This document shows, piece by piece, positions 1-7,809 of a stretch of DNA of 13,128 nucleotides (its first letter is position 1; every line of letters begins with the position of its first letter). Origin of the DNA: Streptosporangiaceae bacterium (GTDB taxonomy: Bacteria > Actinomycetota > Actinomycetes > Streptosporangiales > Streptosporangiaceae); NCBI GenBank assembly GCA_030038715.1, contig JASHSO010000336.1, forward strand, positions 1 to 13,128. The letters are read 5' to 3'. The notes under the pieces are model-generated. The model saw only the letters and a program-made list of their open reading frames with translations, was not told where the DNA came from and made no database searches. A program made the position numbers and the translations under genes.

Positions 1-2
1 GG

Positions 3-458
3 GTTGTCGTGGGCGAAGAGGTCAGGACGCGCGAAGGCGACCTCATCGGGCTGTTCCTGACCGAGCGGATCCCGTACGTGATCCCTGCCGTCGAGGCAGC
101 CGAGCTGATCCGCGCTCAGGGCGGACTTACCTACCTGCCGCATCCGTTCGACTCCGGCCGGTCCAGCCTCGGCCGCGCTACCGAGCAGCTGTGCACGGAC
201 GGGCTGGCCGACATTATCGAGGTCTTCAACGCCAAGGTGGCAGACCAGGAACTGAATCGCCGGGCGGAGCGGCTGGCCGAGCGGTTCCGGCTGCCGGGCG
301 GCGCGGGCTCGGACGCGCACGATCCGGACGGCATCGGAGCCGCCTACCTGGAGATGCCGGACTTCGACGGACCCGTCAGCTTCCTGGCAGCCATGCACCA
401 GGCAAAGGCCGTCGGCGAGTACCGTCCGCACGCCATCCGCTACCCGCGTCCTGGCTGA
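3..458 (+). CDS. PHP-domain metal-dependent phosphoesterase, C-terminal part
   Basis: This is the 3' end of a gene that begins before the window; the frame is open to the left edge, and the GTG at 9 is probably an internal valine (the visible protein reads VVVGEEVRT). It belongs to the PHP (polymerase and histidinol phosphatase) superfamily, whose members hydrolyse phosphoesters with a cluster of divalent metals. Visible metal-ligand motifs are the Glu pair in GEEV, the His of LPHPFD and the Asp/His of GSDAHDP near the C-terminus, in the order expected for the family. The spacing resembles stand-alone PHP phosphatases of the TrpH/YciV type, which act on nucleotides or RNA 5' ends, but the substrate cannot be read from this part. 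The protein ends about 45 residues after the DAH motif, so the C-terminus looks complete. The next gene starts 83 bases downstream with its own promoter candidate. Confidence 0.85.
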   Translation, partial: VVVGEEVRTREGDLIGLFLTERIPYVIPAVEAAELIRAQGGLTYLPHPFDSGRSSLGRATEQLCTDGLADIIEVFNAKVADQELNRRAERLAERFRLPGGAGSDAHDPDGIGAAYLEMPDFDGPVSFLAAMHQAKAVGEYRPHAIRYPRPG

Positions 459-482
459 AAGTCCGCCTGCATCTCGTCGGCG

Positions 483-511
483 TTGACAACCATCAGGCTG
501 CCTGGATACGT
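483..511 (+). promoter_or_regulatory. Candidate promoter of the sigma factor gene
   Basis: A perfect TTGACA (483-488) is followed after 17 bases by ATACGT (506-511); shifting by one base gives GATACG. Transcription would begin near 518, about 24 bases before the ATG at 542, leaving room for the GGAGG at 532-536. The -35 is convincing and the -10 only fair. No second copy of the motif that would suggest autoregulation was found upstream of neighbouring genes. Confidence 0.45.
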
Positions 512-541
512 CTGCACAGTCGAGTCGGATCGGAGGCGGGC

Positions 542-1051
542 ATGCGGGCGGCGGACGACGATGACTTCATCGCGTTCGTCGAGGCGTCATCCCGCCGACT
601 GCTGCGCAGCGCCTATCTCATGACCGGTGACTTGGCCGATGCCGAAGACATCCTGCAGAACGCGCTTGAGAAGGCATACCGGCGATGGCCGTCGATCCGC
701 CGGACGAGCGTGCCCGAGGCGTACGTACGCAAAGTCATTGTCACAACCGTCATCGACGAGCGACGCCGGCGCCGTGTCGCTAGCACCCGGCTGGACGAGG
801 AGCAGCTGCCGGGTCGCCCAGACCCGGCTCTGGAGAGTCTGCCGGGGCGTGCAGCGCTGCTCAGCTCGGTCCGCGAGCTGCCCGTGGCTCAGCGTGCCGT
901 GCTGGTGCTGCGCTACTTCGATGACCTGACCGAGGCAGAGACAGCGCGGGTGCTCGGCTGCACGGTCGGCACAGTCAAGTCGCAGCACGCCAGGGCGATA
1001 GCGCGGCTGCGTGAGCTGGCAGCCGGGCACGCGGACGGGAGCAGGACATGA
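542..1051 (+). CDS. ECF RNA polymerase sigma factor, SigE family
   Basis: A 169-residue group IV (ECF) sigma factor that would direct core RNA polymerase to a small set of promoters. Region 2 spans about residues 8-75 (LLRSAYLMTGDLADAEDILQ, then ALEKAYRRW), followed by a basic RRRRR run at 74-78. A short linker leads to region 4 at about 110-160, where the helix-turn-helix is LTEAETARVLGCTVGTVKSQ. The size and wording match the actinobacterial SigE-like family. The ATG at 542 was chosen because GGAGG (532-536) lies 5 bases before it and the protein starts where family members start; the open frame runs further upstream without a ribosome site. The stop overlaps the next start as ATGA, so the two genes are translationally coupled, which is the usual layout for a sigma factor and its membrane regulator. 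The signal it responds to is unknown. Confidence 0.9.
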   Translation: MRAADDDDFIAFVEASSRRLLRSAYLMTGDLADAEDILQNALEKAYRRWPSIRRTSVPEAYVRKVIVTTVIDERRRRRVASTRLDEEQLPGRPDPALESLPGRAALLSSVRELPVAQRAVLVLRYFDDLTEAETARVLGCTVGTVKSQHARAIARLRELAAGHADGSRT

Positions 1052-2226
1052 CCACGGACATCGATCAGGAGCTGCGTGCGGCGTTCCGTTCGGCGAGCGA
1101 GTTCGTCCAGCCTGCTCCCGGGCTCGCTCACCGGGCTAGACGGCGGAGGCGACAGCGGCGCTACCGGTTGCTGGCGGCCACCGCTGCGGTGGTTGCCGTC
1201 CTGGCGGCGGCGACCGCGGCCACCTACGCCGTTGTCGGCGGCCGGCAGCCAGCCAGCCAGCACGGCAAGCCAAGGTCGGTCGTCCGGATCCAGCTGCCGC
1301 TGACCTGGCAGGTGCGCAACCTGGCCGTCAGCGGGCGCTACCTGTACGTGCTAGCCGGTTCGTCGGGCCCGCCGCCATACACGCTGCGCGCCTACGACAG
1401 CGCCACGGGCCGGCTGATCCGCCAGATTGCCATCCCGGCCGAGCCGTCAGCACTCGCGGTCGGTCCTGGCGGCCTGGTCTGGGTCGCCTTCTACCCGAAC
1501 GAGTTTGGCGGGCCCACCGCCATCTGGCTGCTCAGTCCGGACCTTGCAGCGCGCTCTGCCGGGCCGAAGATCGTCACCAGCATCATCCTGCCAACGAGCC
1601 GGCTCACAGCGCTGATCCCCGATCAGTACGGCCTCGTTGCCGTGCGGCTGCCAGTGCCCGGCCGACCGGGCAAAGCAGGCGCACGACCGGAGCCAGGCAC
1701 TAGCCTCGGCCCGAGCGCGAACACGGCGCCAGGCGTCGGCGCGGCAATGTTGCGCGGCCGGGTCGTCGTTCAGGTGACCAACGGCTACGGCAACCACAGC
1801 CACCTCGTGGTCGCTGGGGACCCGAGTGTCACTTTCGGCGGCGGTCCGCAGACGCAGGCTGGATCCCTGACGAGCGAGGCCGGCTGGTTGTGGCTGACGA
1901 CCGGCGGCTCCTCCGGCCCGCTGGTGCGTCTTGACGGGCAGCTACGTCCGGCCACTCCCGAACCGATTCGCCGCAGTCGGGTGCTGGCCCAGGCCGAGCA
2001 TGTGTGGTCGCACGGCCACACGGTCTGGGTGGCCACGGCCGCTGCCGGGCACGCCCTTGTCTGCTTCGCGGCCGGCAACCGTGTCGGCCCTGTCGCAACC
2101 GTGCTGGCCAACGGCCAGGTGACCGCGCTGGCGGCAACCAGCGGCGTCGTCTATCTGAGCCTGGCTCCGCCCGGTGAGGCAGCCGCAACCGTCACCAGTT
2201 ACCCCGTTCCGGCTGCATGCCGGTAG
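1048..2226 (+). CDS. Single-pass membrane protein with propeller-like outer domain, putative sigma regulator
   Basis: A 392-residue protein. Residues 1-40 are cytoplasmic and end in a very basic stretch (RARRRRRQRRYR). A single hydrophobic helix covers about 41-64, and the rest should be extracytoplasmic by the positive-inside rule. The outer part has repeated short beta-rich blocks, such as PSALAVGPGGLVWVAFY, GWLWLTTGGSSGPLVRLDG and GQVTALAATSGVVYLSL. These are typical of NHL/YVTN/SMP-30-like beta-propellers, though no exact family can be named. It overlaps the sigma gene by 4 bases, so it probably controls or senses for that sigma factor. The N-terminus lacks the HxxxCxxC zinc motif of ZAS anti-sigma factors, so the anti-sigma role is inference from position. 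It could instead be a co-expressed target. No terminator is obvious in the 64 bases after the stop. Confidence 0.75.
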   Translation: MTTDIDQELRAAFRSASEFVQPAPGLAHRARRRRRQRRYRLLAATAAVVAVLAAATAATYAVVGGRQPASQHGKPRSVVRIQLPLTWQVRNLAVSGRYLYVLAGSSGPPPYTLRAYDSATGRLIRQIAIPAEPSALAVGPGGLVWVAFYPNEFGGPTAIWLLSPDLAARSAGPKIVTSIILPTSRLTALIPDQYGLVAVRLPVPGRPGKAGARPEPGTSLGPSANTAPGVGAAMLRGRVVVQVTNGYGNHSHLVVAGDPSVTFGGGPQTQAGSLTSEAGWLWLTTGGSSGPLVRLDGQLRPATPEPIRRSRVLAQAEHVWSHGHTVWVATAAAGHALVCFAAGNRVGPVATVLANGQVTALAATSGVVYLSLAPPGEAAATVTSYPVPAACR

Positions 2227-2290
2227 CGCGAGGAGGCAGCTATTCAGCGGTGACACTATCTGGATCACTAACGTCGCATAAAGTGAACAC

Positions 2291-3289
2291 GTGGACTTCG
2301 TGCAGCCAGTCGAGACACTAATAGGGGGCGCCCGAGGACGCCTGCTCGAGGCACTCGCCAGGGTTGATGCCGAGCTACCGGTCAGCAGGCTCGCGGCAGT
2401 AGCCGGAGTCGGTCGGACGCGAGCCTCATCTCTGCTGGAAGAACTCGCCCAGCTCGGAGTCGTTCAGCGCCACCGTGTGGGCCCGACAACCCTTGTCCGC
2501 CTCGACCGGGAGAACGCGGCTGGGCGCCTGGTGGCAAGTTTGTCCGGACTCCGGGCCTACGTCATCAGTGAGCTTCAGCACGCCGCAAGGGAACTGCAGC
2601 CGGAGCCTACGAGCGTGATCTTGTTCGGCTCGCTAGCTCGCGGCTCAGCTGGTGCGGCGAGCGACGTCGACATCCTCGCCGTGCGGCCAACCGTGCGGGA
2701 CAGCGAGCAGTGGCAAGCGAGCCTGGGTGACTTCGAGCGACGTGTACGGCGGCTGACCGGCAACCGGGTACACGTGCTGGATTACGATCCCGAGGACCTC
2801 CGCAGGAGATACTCCACACGCGACGACGATCCGGGGGCTGGCTTCTGGCGGTCGGTCAGCGAGGATGCAATAGTCCTGACGGGCGCAAGCCTGCTTGAAA
2901 TCGTGGGAGAGCCGGTCAGCCGCGCCGATGCGGCCGCGTACCTGGCAAAAGCGAACAGCTGGCTCGGCTCGGCTCGGGAAAGCCTAGTCGTGGGGCGCTG
3001 GGATGTTGCGGCAGGCAGCGCGGTCACGGCGGGTGTCAACGCATGCGATGCCCTGTGCGGCGCTCTGCTCGGCGAGCGGGCAGGCGGCGGGCACGCCGAG
3101 GCGGTTGCGCTGCTGATTACCCTCGGCACGGACGGCAAGCAGGCATCTCGCCAGCTAGCGCAGCTGCTTCGATTCAAGACACCGGCTCAGTACGACCCGC
3201 TGCCCATGGCGGAGCCCGACGCGCGCAGAGCCGTCGACCTCGCCGACCGCCTCGTCCAGCGGGCGGCGACCGTGCTGGCCCGCCACTGA
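2291..3289 (+). CDS. Winged-helix / minimal nucleotidyltransferase / HEPN-like fusion protein
   Basis: A 332-residue three-part protein. Residues 14-72 look like a winged helix (LPVSRLAAVAGVGRTRASSL, then a wing rich in V and R). Residues about 85-200 form a minimal nucleotidyltransferase with the signature GSLARGSAGAASDVD at 113-127, keeping the G-S pair and metal-binding Asp125 and Asp127. Residues about 211-332 are helical and resemble HEPN domains (NACDAL at 250-255, RFKTPAQYD at 294-302). In two-gene HEPN/MNT toxin-antitoxin pairs the MNT enzyme modifies and silences the HEPN RNase; here both are in one chain, and the RX4-6H RNase motif is absent because Tyr301 stands where His would be. 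It may be a ligand- or nucleotide-responsive regulator. The GTG start at 2291 has no good Shine-Dalgarno, but the sequence from it (FVQPVETLIGGARG) reads as a natural N-terminus. The gene uses rare CTA and ATA codons near its start, unlike its neighbours. Confidence 0.75.
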   Translation: MDFVQPVETLIGGARGRLLEALARVDAELPVSRLAAVAGVGRTRASSLLEELAQLGVVQRHRVGPTTLVRLDRENAAGRLVASLSGLRAYVISELQHAARELQPEPTSVILFGSLARGSAGAASDVDILAVRPTVRDSEQWQASLGDFERRVRRLTGNRVHVLDYDPEDLRRRYSTRDDDPGAGFWRSVSEDAIVLTGASLLEIVGEPVSRADAAAYLAKANSWLGSARESLVVGRWDVAAGSAVTAGVNACDALCGALLGERAGGGHAEAVALLITLGTDGKQASRQLAQLLRFKTPAQYDPLPMAEPDARRAVDLADRLVQRAATVLARH

Positions 3290-3292
3290 GCC

Positions 3293-3309
3293 GACGGCGT
3301 TGTGCCGTC
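3293..3309. terminator. Hairpin between convergent genes
   Basis: GACGGC (3293-3298) and GCCGTC (3304-3309) form a perfect 6-bp stem with loop GTTGT. It lies 3 bases after the nucleotidyltransferase gene's stop and 3 bases before the stop codon of the convergent dehydrogenase gene. There is only a TT after it on the + strand and no T-tract on the other, so it is a weak but well-placed bidirectional terminator. Confidence 0.5.
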
Positions 3310-3312
3310 TTG

Positions 3313-4428
3313 CTACAGGCCGATGCGCGCGGCTAGGCGCTCGCGGTGATAGCTGGCGTCGCCAAGGAACAGCTCGCTGGACTTGGCCCGCTTGAAGTAC
3401 AGATGGGCGTCGTGCTCCCAGGTGAAGCCGATACCGCCGTGAATCTGGATGTTCTCGGCGGCCACGTGGAAGTACACGTCCGAGGCGTACGCCTTGACCA
3501 GGGATGCCACCACCGGGACCTCTGCGGAGTCCTCGGTCACCGCGGCCGCCGCATAATGGACAGCCGAGCGCAGCGACTCGACCTCCAGGAGCAGGTCCGC
3601 ACAGCGATGCTTGATCGCCTGGAAGCTGCCGATCGGCCTGCCGAACTGATGCCTGACCTTGGCGTACTCGACGGCCATGTCGAGCACGCGCTGCGCCCCG
3701 CCGAGCTGCTCGGCAGCCAGCGCGATGGCGGCGATGTCCAGCGTCCGGCCCAGCACGGCGGCGCCGTCGCCGGGGGACCCGATCCGCCTCGCGGGAACCG
3801 CGCCGAAGTCGAGCCGGGCGAGCTTGCGTGTCTGGTCGAGGGTCGGCAGCGGTGTCCGGGTCAGTCCCGGCGCATCGGCCGGTACGGCGAACAAGGCGAG
3901 TCCGGTATCGGCCCGCGCCACCGCCAAGATCAGGCCCGCGGTGTTCCCATCGAGTACGAAGCTCTTCCGCCCATCAACCTGCCACCCGTCGGGGCCGCTG
4001 GTCGCCGACATGCCGATCGCGTCGGGTTCCCAGGAGCCGTCCTCCTCGGTGAACGCGAGCGTCGCGATCAGTTCGCCAGACGCGATGCCCGGCAGGTAGG
4101 CCTTTTTCGCGTCGTCGTCCGCGCTGGCTAGCAGCGCGGTAGCGGCCATGACCGCGCTCGCCAGGTACGGCCCGCCGTATAGCGCCGCGCCGAGTTCCTC
4201 CAGCACGATGGCCTGCTCGGCGAAGCTGAAGCCAGAGCCGCCGTACTCCTCCGGGATGGCGATCCCCTGCAGGCCGAGCTGCTCGCCGGCCTGGGTCCAG
4301 ACTGCCTGGTCTAGCCCGCTGGTAGTTTCCATCAGCTCGCGTACCGCGGTGATCGGCGCCCGGTCGGACAGGAACCGCCGGACCGACGAGCGCAGCTCTT
4401 CCTGCTCCGCACTGATTCGGAGGATCAT
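3313..4428 (-). CDS. Acyl-CoA dehydrogenase family protein, probable non-catalytic or partner subunit
   Basis: A 371-residue flavoprotein of the acyl-CoA dehydrogenase (ACAD) family, which oxidises acyl-CoA to 2-enoyl-CoA in the cytoplasm. The fold is complete: a helical N-terminus (EQEELRSSVRRFLSDRAP), the middle beta-domain (LAFTEEDGSWEP at 124-135) and the C-terminal helices with RHQFGRPIGSFQAIKHR (259-275) and QIHGGIGFTWEHDAHLYFKR (328-347). The usual YEGT segment that carries the catalytic Glu near the C-terminus is missing; the sequence there reads SSELFLGDASYHRERLA. The other known base position, in the helix around 230-243 (LDIAAIALAAEQLG), has Ala where isovaleryl-type enzymes have Glu. 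This suggests a partner subunit of an alpha2beta2 enzyme with the other dehydrogenase of the operon, as in mycobacterial steroid-degrading FadE pairs. The ATG overlaps the synthetase stop as ATGA. It is the last gene of the operon. Confidence 0.9.
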   Translation of the reverse strand: MILRISAEQEELRSSVRRFLSDRAPITAVRELMETTSGLDQAVWTQAGEQLGLQGIAIPEEYGGSGFSFAEQAIVLEELGAALYGGPYLASAVMAATALLASADDDAKKAYLPGIASGELIATLAFTEEDGSWEPDAIGMSATSGPDGWQVDGRKSFVLDGNTAGLILAVARADTGLALFAVPADAPGLTRTPLPTLDQTRKLARLDFGAVPARRIGSPGDGAAVLGRTLDIAAIALAAEQLGGAQRVLDMAVEYAKVRHQFGRPIGSFQAIKHRCADLLLEVESLRSAVHYAAAAVTEDSAEVPVVASLVKAYASDVYFHVAAENIQIHGGIGFTWEHDAHLYFKRAKSSELFLGDASYHRERLAARIGL

Positions 4429-6584
4429 CTGCCCAGCTCCGTTTCCTCGCCAGCGACGACCAGGACGTCCAGCGCCGCTATCTGGTCACCGCGAACCCAC
4501 AGCGGATTGACTTCTAGCACGCACAGCCCGTCGACCGAGCACGCCAGCGCACCGATGTCGGCGATCACCTTGGCCAGCGCGTCTAGGTCGGCTGCCACGC
4601 CGCCGCGCGTGCCGTGCAGAAGCGGCAGCCCGCGCAGCTCGCCGAGCATCTGCCGCACCTCGGTCGCGCTGACCGGCAGTAGCCGCAGGCTGGTGTCGCC
4701 GAGCGCCTCCACCCAGACACCGCCTAGCCCCACGGCGAGAACCGGCCCGAAGCCGGGATCGACCGTCACGCCCGCTAGCACCTCGACGCCGTCGGTGCGC
4801 ATCGACGTGAGGAGCACCTGGTTCCCGGCATTTCTGTCTTTGTTCTTAGCGGCCGCGACCACCTGCTCGTAGCCGCGGCGGACCGCGGCGTCCCCCGACA
4901 GCCCGAGCAGCACCCCGCCGACGTCGGACTTGTGGGTGATCTGCGCGGAGCTGATCTTCAGTGCCACCGGGGTGCCGAGCTGGCGCGCCACGGCGACTGC
5001 CTCGTCGGCGGACCGCGCCAGGCAGCCCGGCACCAGCGGAAGCCCTGCCGCCGCGAGCAGGTCGCGGGCGCGCGACTCGGTCCAGGCCACCGCCGGGCCT
5101 TGCGGGAACGGCCGCGGCCCGGCGGGCAGCACGCGGACACTGCCGCGGCCATCCAGCCACCGGAACGCGTTTCCGAGCGCCCGGATCCCGAGTTCCATGC
5201 CTGGCAGCACGTTGATGTCGTGCCCGCCGAGCAGGTTCCTGGCGTAGGGGCCGATGTCCACGCAGGTCATGCCCAGCGGGATCACGGGAATCGGCGCCGA
5301 CCGCAGCCGGTTGGCGAGCCAGTCAACCCTGGCCTCGAGCAGGGTCGCCGCCGATTCGTCGGGCGGCCTGGCATCGGGCACGGTGAAGCCGGTGAACAGC
5401 ACGAAATCAAGGCCGGGGTCGGCGACCGCAGCGTCAAGCGCGCGGTCGATCGCGGTCAATGGCGAGGTCCGCGCGTTGGCCAACACGTAGCCGGTCACGT
5501 CGAGCGGGTTGCGGGCGGTCGCGAACGACGGCAACTGCGCGCCGATTGCCTCCGTGGTCTGCGGCGCGAACTGCGGGATCTCGATTCCCTGGGCGCTCGC
5601 GCGGTCGGCGATGATGTCGCACGCTCCGCCGGAGGCGGTCAGCACGCCCATCCGGCGGCCGCGCGGCCAACGGTTGTAGCCGAGCAACGCCGCGGTCGTG
5701 AGCAGTTCCTCGATGCTGTTCACCCGGATGACGTTGAGCTGGCGGAGCGCTGCGTCGACGACCGCGTCGTTACCAGCGACTGCGCCAGTGTGCGCGAGCG
5801 CTGCCTGCTGGCCCGCCTGGCTGGCGCCGACCTTCAGTGCGATGACCGGCTTGCCAGCCTGGTCGGCGCGCTGTGCAGCCGCGCTGAACCCGGCCGGGTC
5901 GCCGACTTCCTCGAGGAACAGGCAGATGACCTTGGTGTGCTCGTCGGCGACCAGGTGGTTCAGCACGTCCGCGGTCGTGATCATCGCCTCGTTCCCGAGA
6001 CTCGCGATCGTGCTGATCCCGATGGCGTGCGACCGGGCGAAAGCCAGCAGCGCGCTGGACAACGCGCCGCTCTGCAGCGCGATACCGACCGGCCCGGACG
6101 CCAGCGGCAGCGGAACGGTCAGCGCGAACGGGCCCGCTGGCGCCGTGGTGCTGAGGAAGCCCAGGCAGTTCGGTCCGAGCAGGGCGATGCCGTGGCTTAC
6201 CGCCGCCTGGACCAGCTCGTCTTCCAGCTCCCTGCCGTCGGCACCGGCCTCCCGATAGCCAGAGGCAAGGACGACCACGTTCCGCACTCCGCCGGCCGCC
6301 GCGTCCTCGATCACGTCCGCTACTGCCGACGTGGGCGCGATGATGAATGCCAGGTCTGCCGGCTCGCGCAGCTCCCTGAGGCTGGGGGCGGTCGGCCTGC
6401 CGAACACTCGCTCATGCCTTGGATGCACCGGAATCAGCGGGCCGGTGAAGCCAACTGCGTGGCTCGCCGCGACGATGAACCTGGCCCAGCCGGAACTCTC
6501 GGACGCGCCGACGACGGCAACGCTGCGCGGCGCGAAGAACTCCTGCAGGCGCTCGGGCGTGATCAGCGCCTGTGGGCTCGTCAC
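4425..6584 (-). CDS. ADP-forming acyl-CoA synthetase, fused alpha-beta type
   Basis: A 719-residue fused enzyme of the acetyl-CoA synthetase (ADP-forming)/succinyl-CoA synthetase superfamily, which couples acid + CoA + ATP to acyl-CoA + ADP + phosphate through a phosphohistidine. Order of domains: CoA-binding Rossmann domain at about 12-145 (SVAVVGASESSGWARF; LLGPNCLGFLS); the ligase domain with SGALSSALLAFA near 172-184 and the phosphorylated His in LAHTGAVAGNDAV (His at about 265); a third domain to about 480; and a C-terminal ATP-grasp domain from about 500 (ALKISSAQITHKSDVGGVLL; GFGPVLAVGLGGVWVEALGD; LEVNPLWV). There is no C-terminal acetyltransferase domain, so it is not a Pat-type protein lysine acetylase. 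The GTG start overlaps the upstream dehydrogenase stop (GTGA) and its own stop overlaps the next ATG (ATGA). By context it activates the carboxylic acid substrate of the pathway; the substrate itself is not readable. Confidence 0.9.
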   Translation of the reverse strand: MTSPQALITPERLQEFFAPRSVAVVGASESSGWARFIVAASHAVGFTGPLIPVHPRHERVFGRPTAPSLRELREPADLAFIIAPTSAVADVIEDAAAGGVRNVVVLASGYREAGADGRELEDELVQAAVSHGIALLGPNCLGFLSTTAPAGPFALTVPLPLASGPVGIALQSGALSSALLAFARSHAIGISTIASLGNEAMITTADVLNHLVADEHTKVICLFLEEVGDPAGFSAAAQRADQAGKPVIALKVGASQAGQQAALAHTGAVAGNDAVVDAALRQLNVIRVNSIEELLTTAALLGYNRWPRGRRMGVLTASGGACDIIADRASAQGIEIPQFAPQTTEAIGAQLPSFATARNPLDVTGYVLANARTSPLTAIDRALDAAVADPGLDFVLFTGFTVPDARPPDESAATLLEARVDWLANRLRSAPIPVIPLGMTCVDIGPYARNLLGGHDINVLPGMELGIRALGNAFRWLDGRGSVRVLPAGPRPFPQGPAVAWTESRARDLLAAAGLPLVPGCLARSADEAVAVARQLGTPVALKISSAQITHKSDVGGVLLGLSGDAAVRRGYEQVVAAAKNKDRNAGNQVLLTSMRTDGVEVLAGVTVDPGFGPVLAVGLGGVWVEALGDTSLRLLPVSATEVRQMLGELRGLPLLHGTRGGVAADLDALAKVIADIGALACSVDGLCVLEVNPLWVRGDQIAALDVLVVAGEETELGR

Positions 6585-7804
6585 GCTCGCACCCGCGGCT
6601 CCTTGGGCAGCCCAAGGGCCCGCTCGGCGACGATGTTGCGCTGGATCTCGCTGGTGCCGGAGTAGATGGTGCCGGCCCGGCTGGACAGGAAGACGTTCTG
6701 CCAGGCCGTCGTCGGGTAGCCAGGGCCGTCGGGGCGGACCAGCGCGTCGGTGCCTTCGATGGTCATGGCGAGCTCGCCGAGTCGCTTGTGGTACTCGCTC
6801 CAGAACAGCTTGCTAATGCTGGCCTCAGGTCCGGGCTGACGGCCCTCGGCCAGCCGCGCCAGCGTGCGCAGCCCGCTGAAACGCATCAGCTGGACCTGGC
6901 TGTAGGCCCAGGCGAGCTGCTGGCGGACCAGCGGGTCGGAACTCGCGCCGCGCTTGCGCGCTGTCTCGGCCAGGTCCCAGAACTCGCGCTCGTAACCCAG
7001 GTGCATGATCGTCGCGCTGCCGCCGCGCTCGTAGCCGAGCGTGGTCATCGCCACCCGCCAGCCGTTGTTCAGGCCGCCGATCACGTTGAACAGCGGGGCC
7101 CGGACGCCATCCAGGAAGTCCTCGCAGAACTCCGCGGCGCCCGACATCTGCCGGACCGGCCGGTAGCTAGCCGCCGGGTCGGTGAAGTCGATCAGCACGT
7201 AAGAGATTCCCGCGTGTTTCTCGGCGTCCGGGTCGGTCCGGCACAGCAGGAACATCTTGTTGGCGCGCTGGGCGCCGGAGGTCCACAACTTCTGGCCGGT
7301 GATGACGATCTCGTCGCCGTCTATCTCGCCCCTGGCCTGCAGGCCGGCCAGGTCCGATCCGGTGCCGGGCTCGGAGAAGCCCTGGCAGTAGACGTCCTCG
7401 CCGCAGACGATCCGGGGCAGGAAGGTGGCCTGCTGCTCGGGAGTCCCGTGCACGATGACCGCGGGGCCGACCAGGCTCTCGCCCATGCCGCGGTGCACCC
7501 TGGGCACCCCGGCCCGGTACAGCTCCTCGTTGAATATCGCGGCATGGACCGCGTCCATGCCCTGGCCGCCGAACTCGGCCGGCCACTGCGGGCAGATCAG
7601 CCTGGCCGAAGCGAGCTCGGCCTCCCATTGCGCGTAGGCCGGATGCCGCATCGCCCTGGCGCGTTCCCCGCTGCTGTAGCCGCCCGTGGTGGCAACCGTG
7701 TTCCAGTCGGTGACCTCGGCCAGACCGGCCGGAGCATGCTCGGCTATCCAGGCCCGGATGTCAGCCCGGAACTGCGCGATCTCCGGGCCCAGGTCAAGCT
7801 CCAT
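6581..7804 (-). CDS. Acyl-CoA dehydrogenase, probable catalytic subunit
   Basis: A 407-residue ACAD and the first gene of the operon. Family motifs are clear: FAD/substrate contacts YCQGFSEPGTGSDLAGL (139-155) and WTSGAQRANKMFLLCRTD (174-191), then the C-terminal TIYSGTSEIQRNIVAERALG (379-398). The usual catalytic Glu of YEGT is Ser here (YSGT). A Glu is present in the alternative position, LGYERGG (Glu259), in the helix where long-chain and isovaleryl-type enzymes place their base. That pattern, together with a partner dehydrogenase that has neither Glu, fits the catalytic half of a heterotetramer like those acting on steroid or other bulky acyl-CoAs. The ATG at 7804 is preceded by AGGAGG with 5-base spacing. 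Its stop overlaps the synthetase GTG. It is likely controlled by the palindromic site at 7884-7904. Confidence 0.92.
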   Translation of the reverse strand: MELDLGPEIAQFRADIRAWIAEHAPAGLAEVTDWNTVATTGGYSSGERARAMRHPAYAQWEAELASARLICPQWPAEFGGQGMDAVHAAIFNEELYRAGVPRVHRGMGESLVGPAVIVHGTPEQQATFLPRIVCGEDVYCQGFSEPGTGSDLAGLQARGEIDGDEIVITGQKLWTSGAQRANKMFLLCRTDPDAEKHAGISYVLIDFTDPAASYRPVRQMSGAAEFCEDFLDGVRAPLFNVIGGLNNGWRVAMTTLGYERGGSATIMHLGYEREFWDLAETARKRGASSDPLVRQQLAWAYSQVQLMRFSGLRTLARLAEGRQPGPEASISKLFWSEYHKRLGELAMTIEGTDALVRPDGPGYPTTAWQNVFLSSRAGTIYSGTSEIQRNIVAERALGLPKEPRVRA

Positions 7805-7809
7805 CTAGT

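Noticed and set aside
2231..2321. AGGAGG at 2231-2236 with a 23-codon ORF from GTG 2250, overlapping the start of the nucleotidyltransferase gene
   Set aside because: Spacing from AGGAGG to the GTG is 13 bases, too long, and the peptide has no regulatory feature such as a codon run; probably a chance ORF.
3346..4131. + strand open frame of 261 codons opposite the second dehydrogenase
   Set aside because: Shadow of the dehydrogenase gene; no domain and no ribosome site.
4932..6665. Long + strand open frame of 577 codons opposite the acyl-CoA synthetase
   Set aside because: It is antisense to a clear enzyme gene with conserved motifs, has a low-complexity Arg/Gly/Ala-rich composition and no recognisable domain; long antisense frames are normal in GC-rich DNA.
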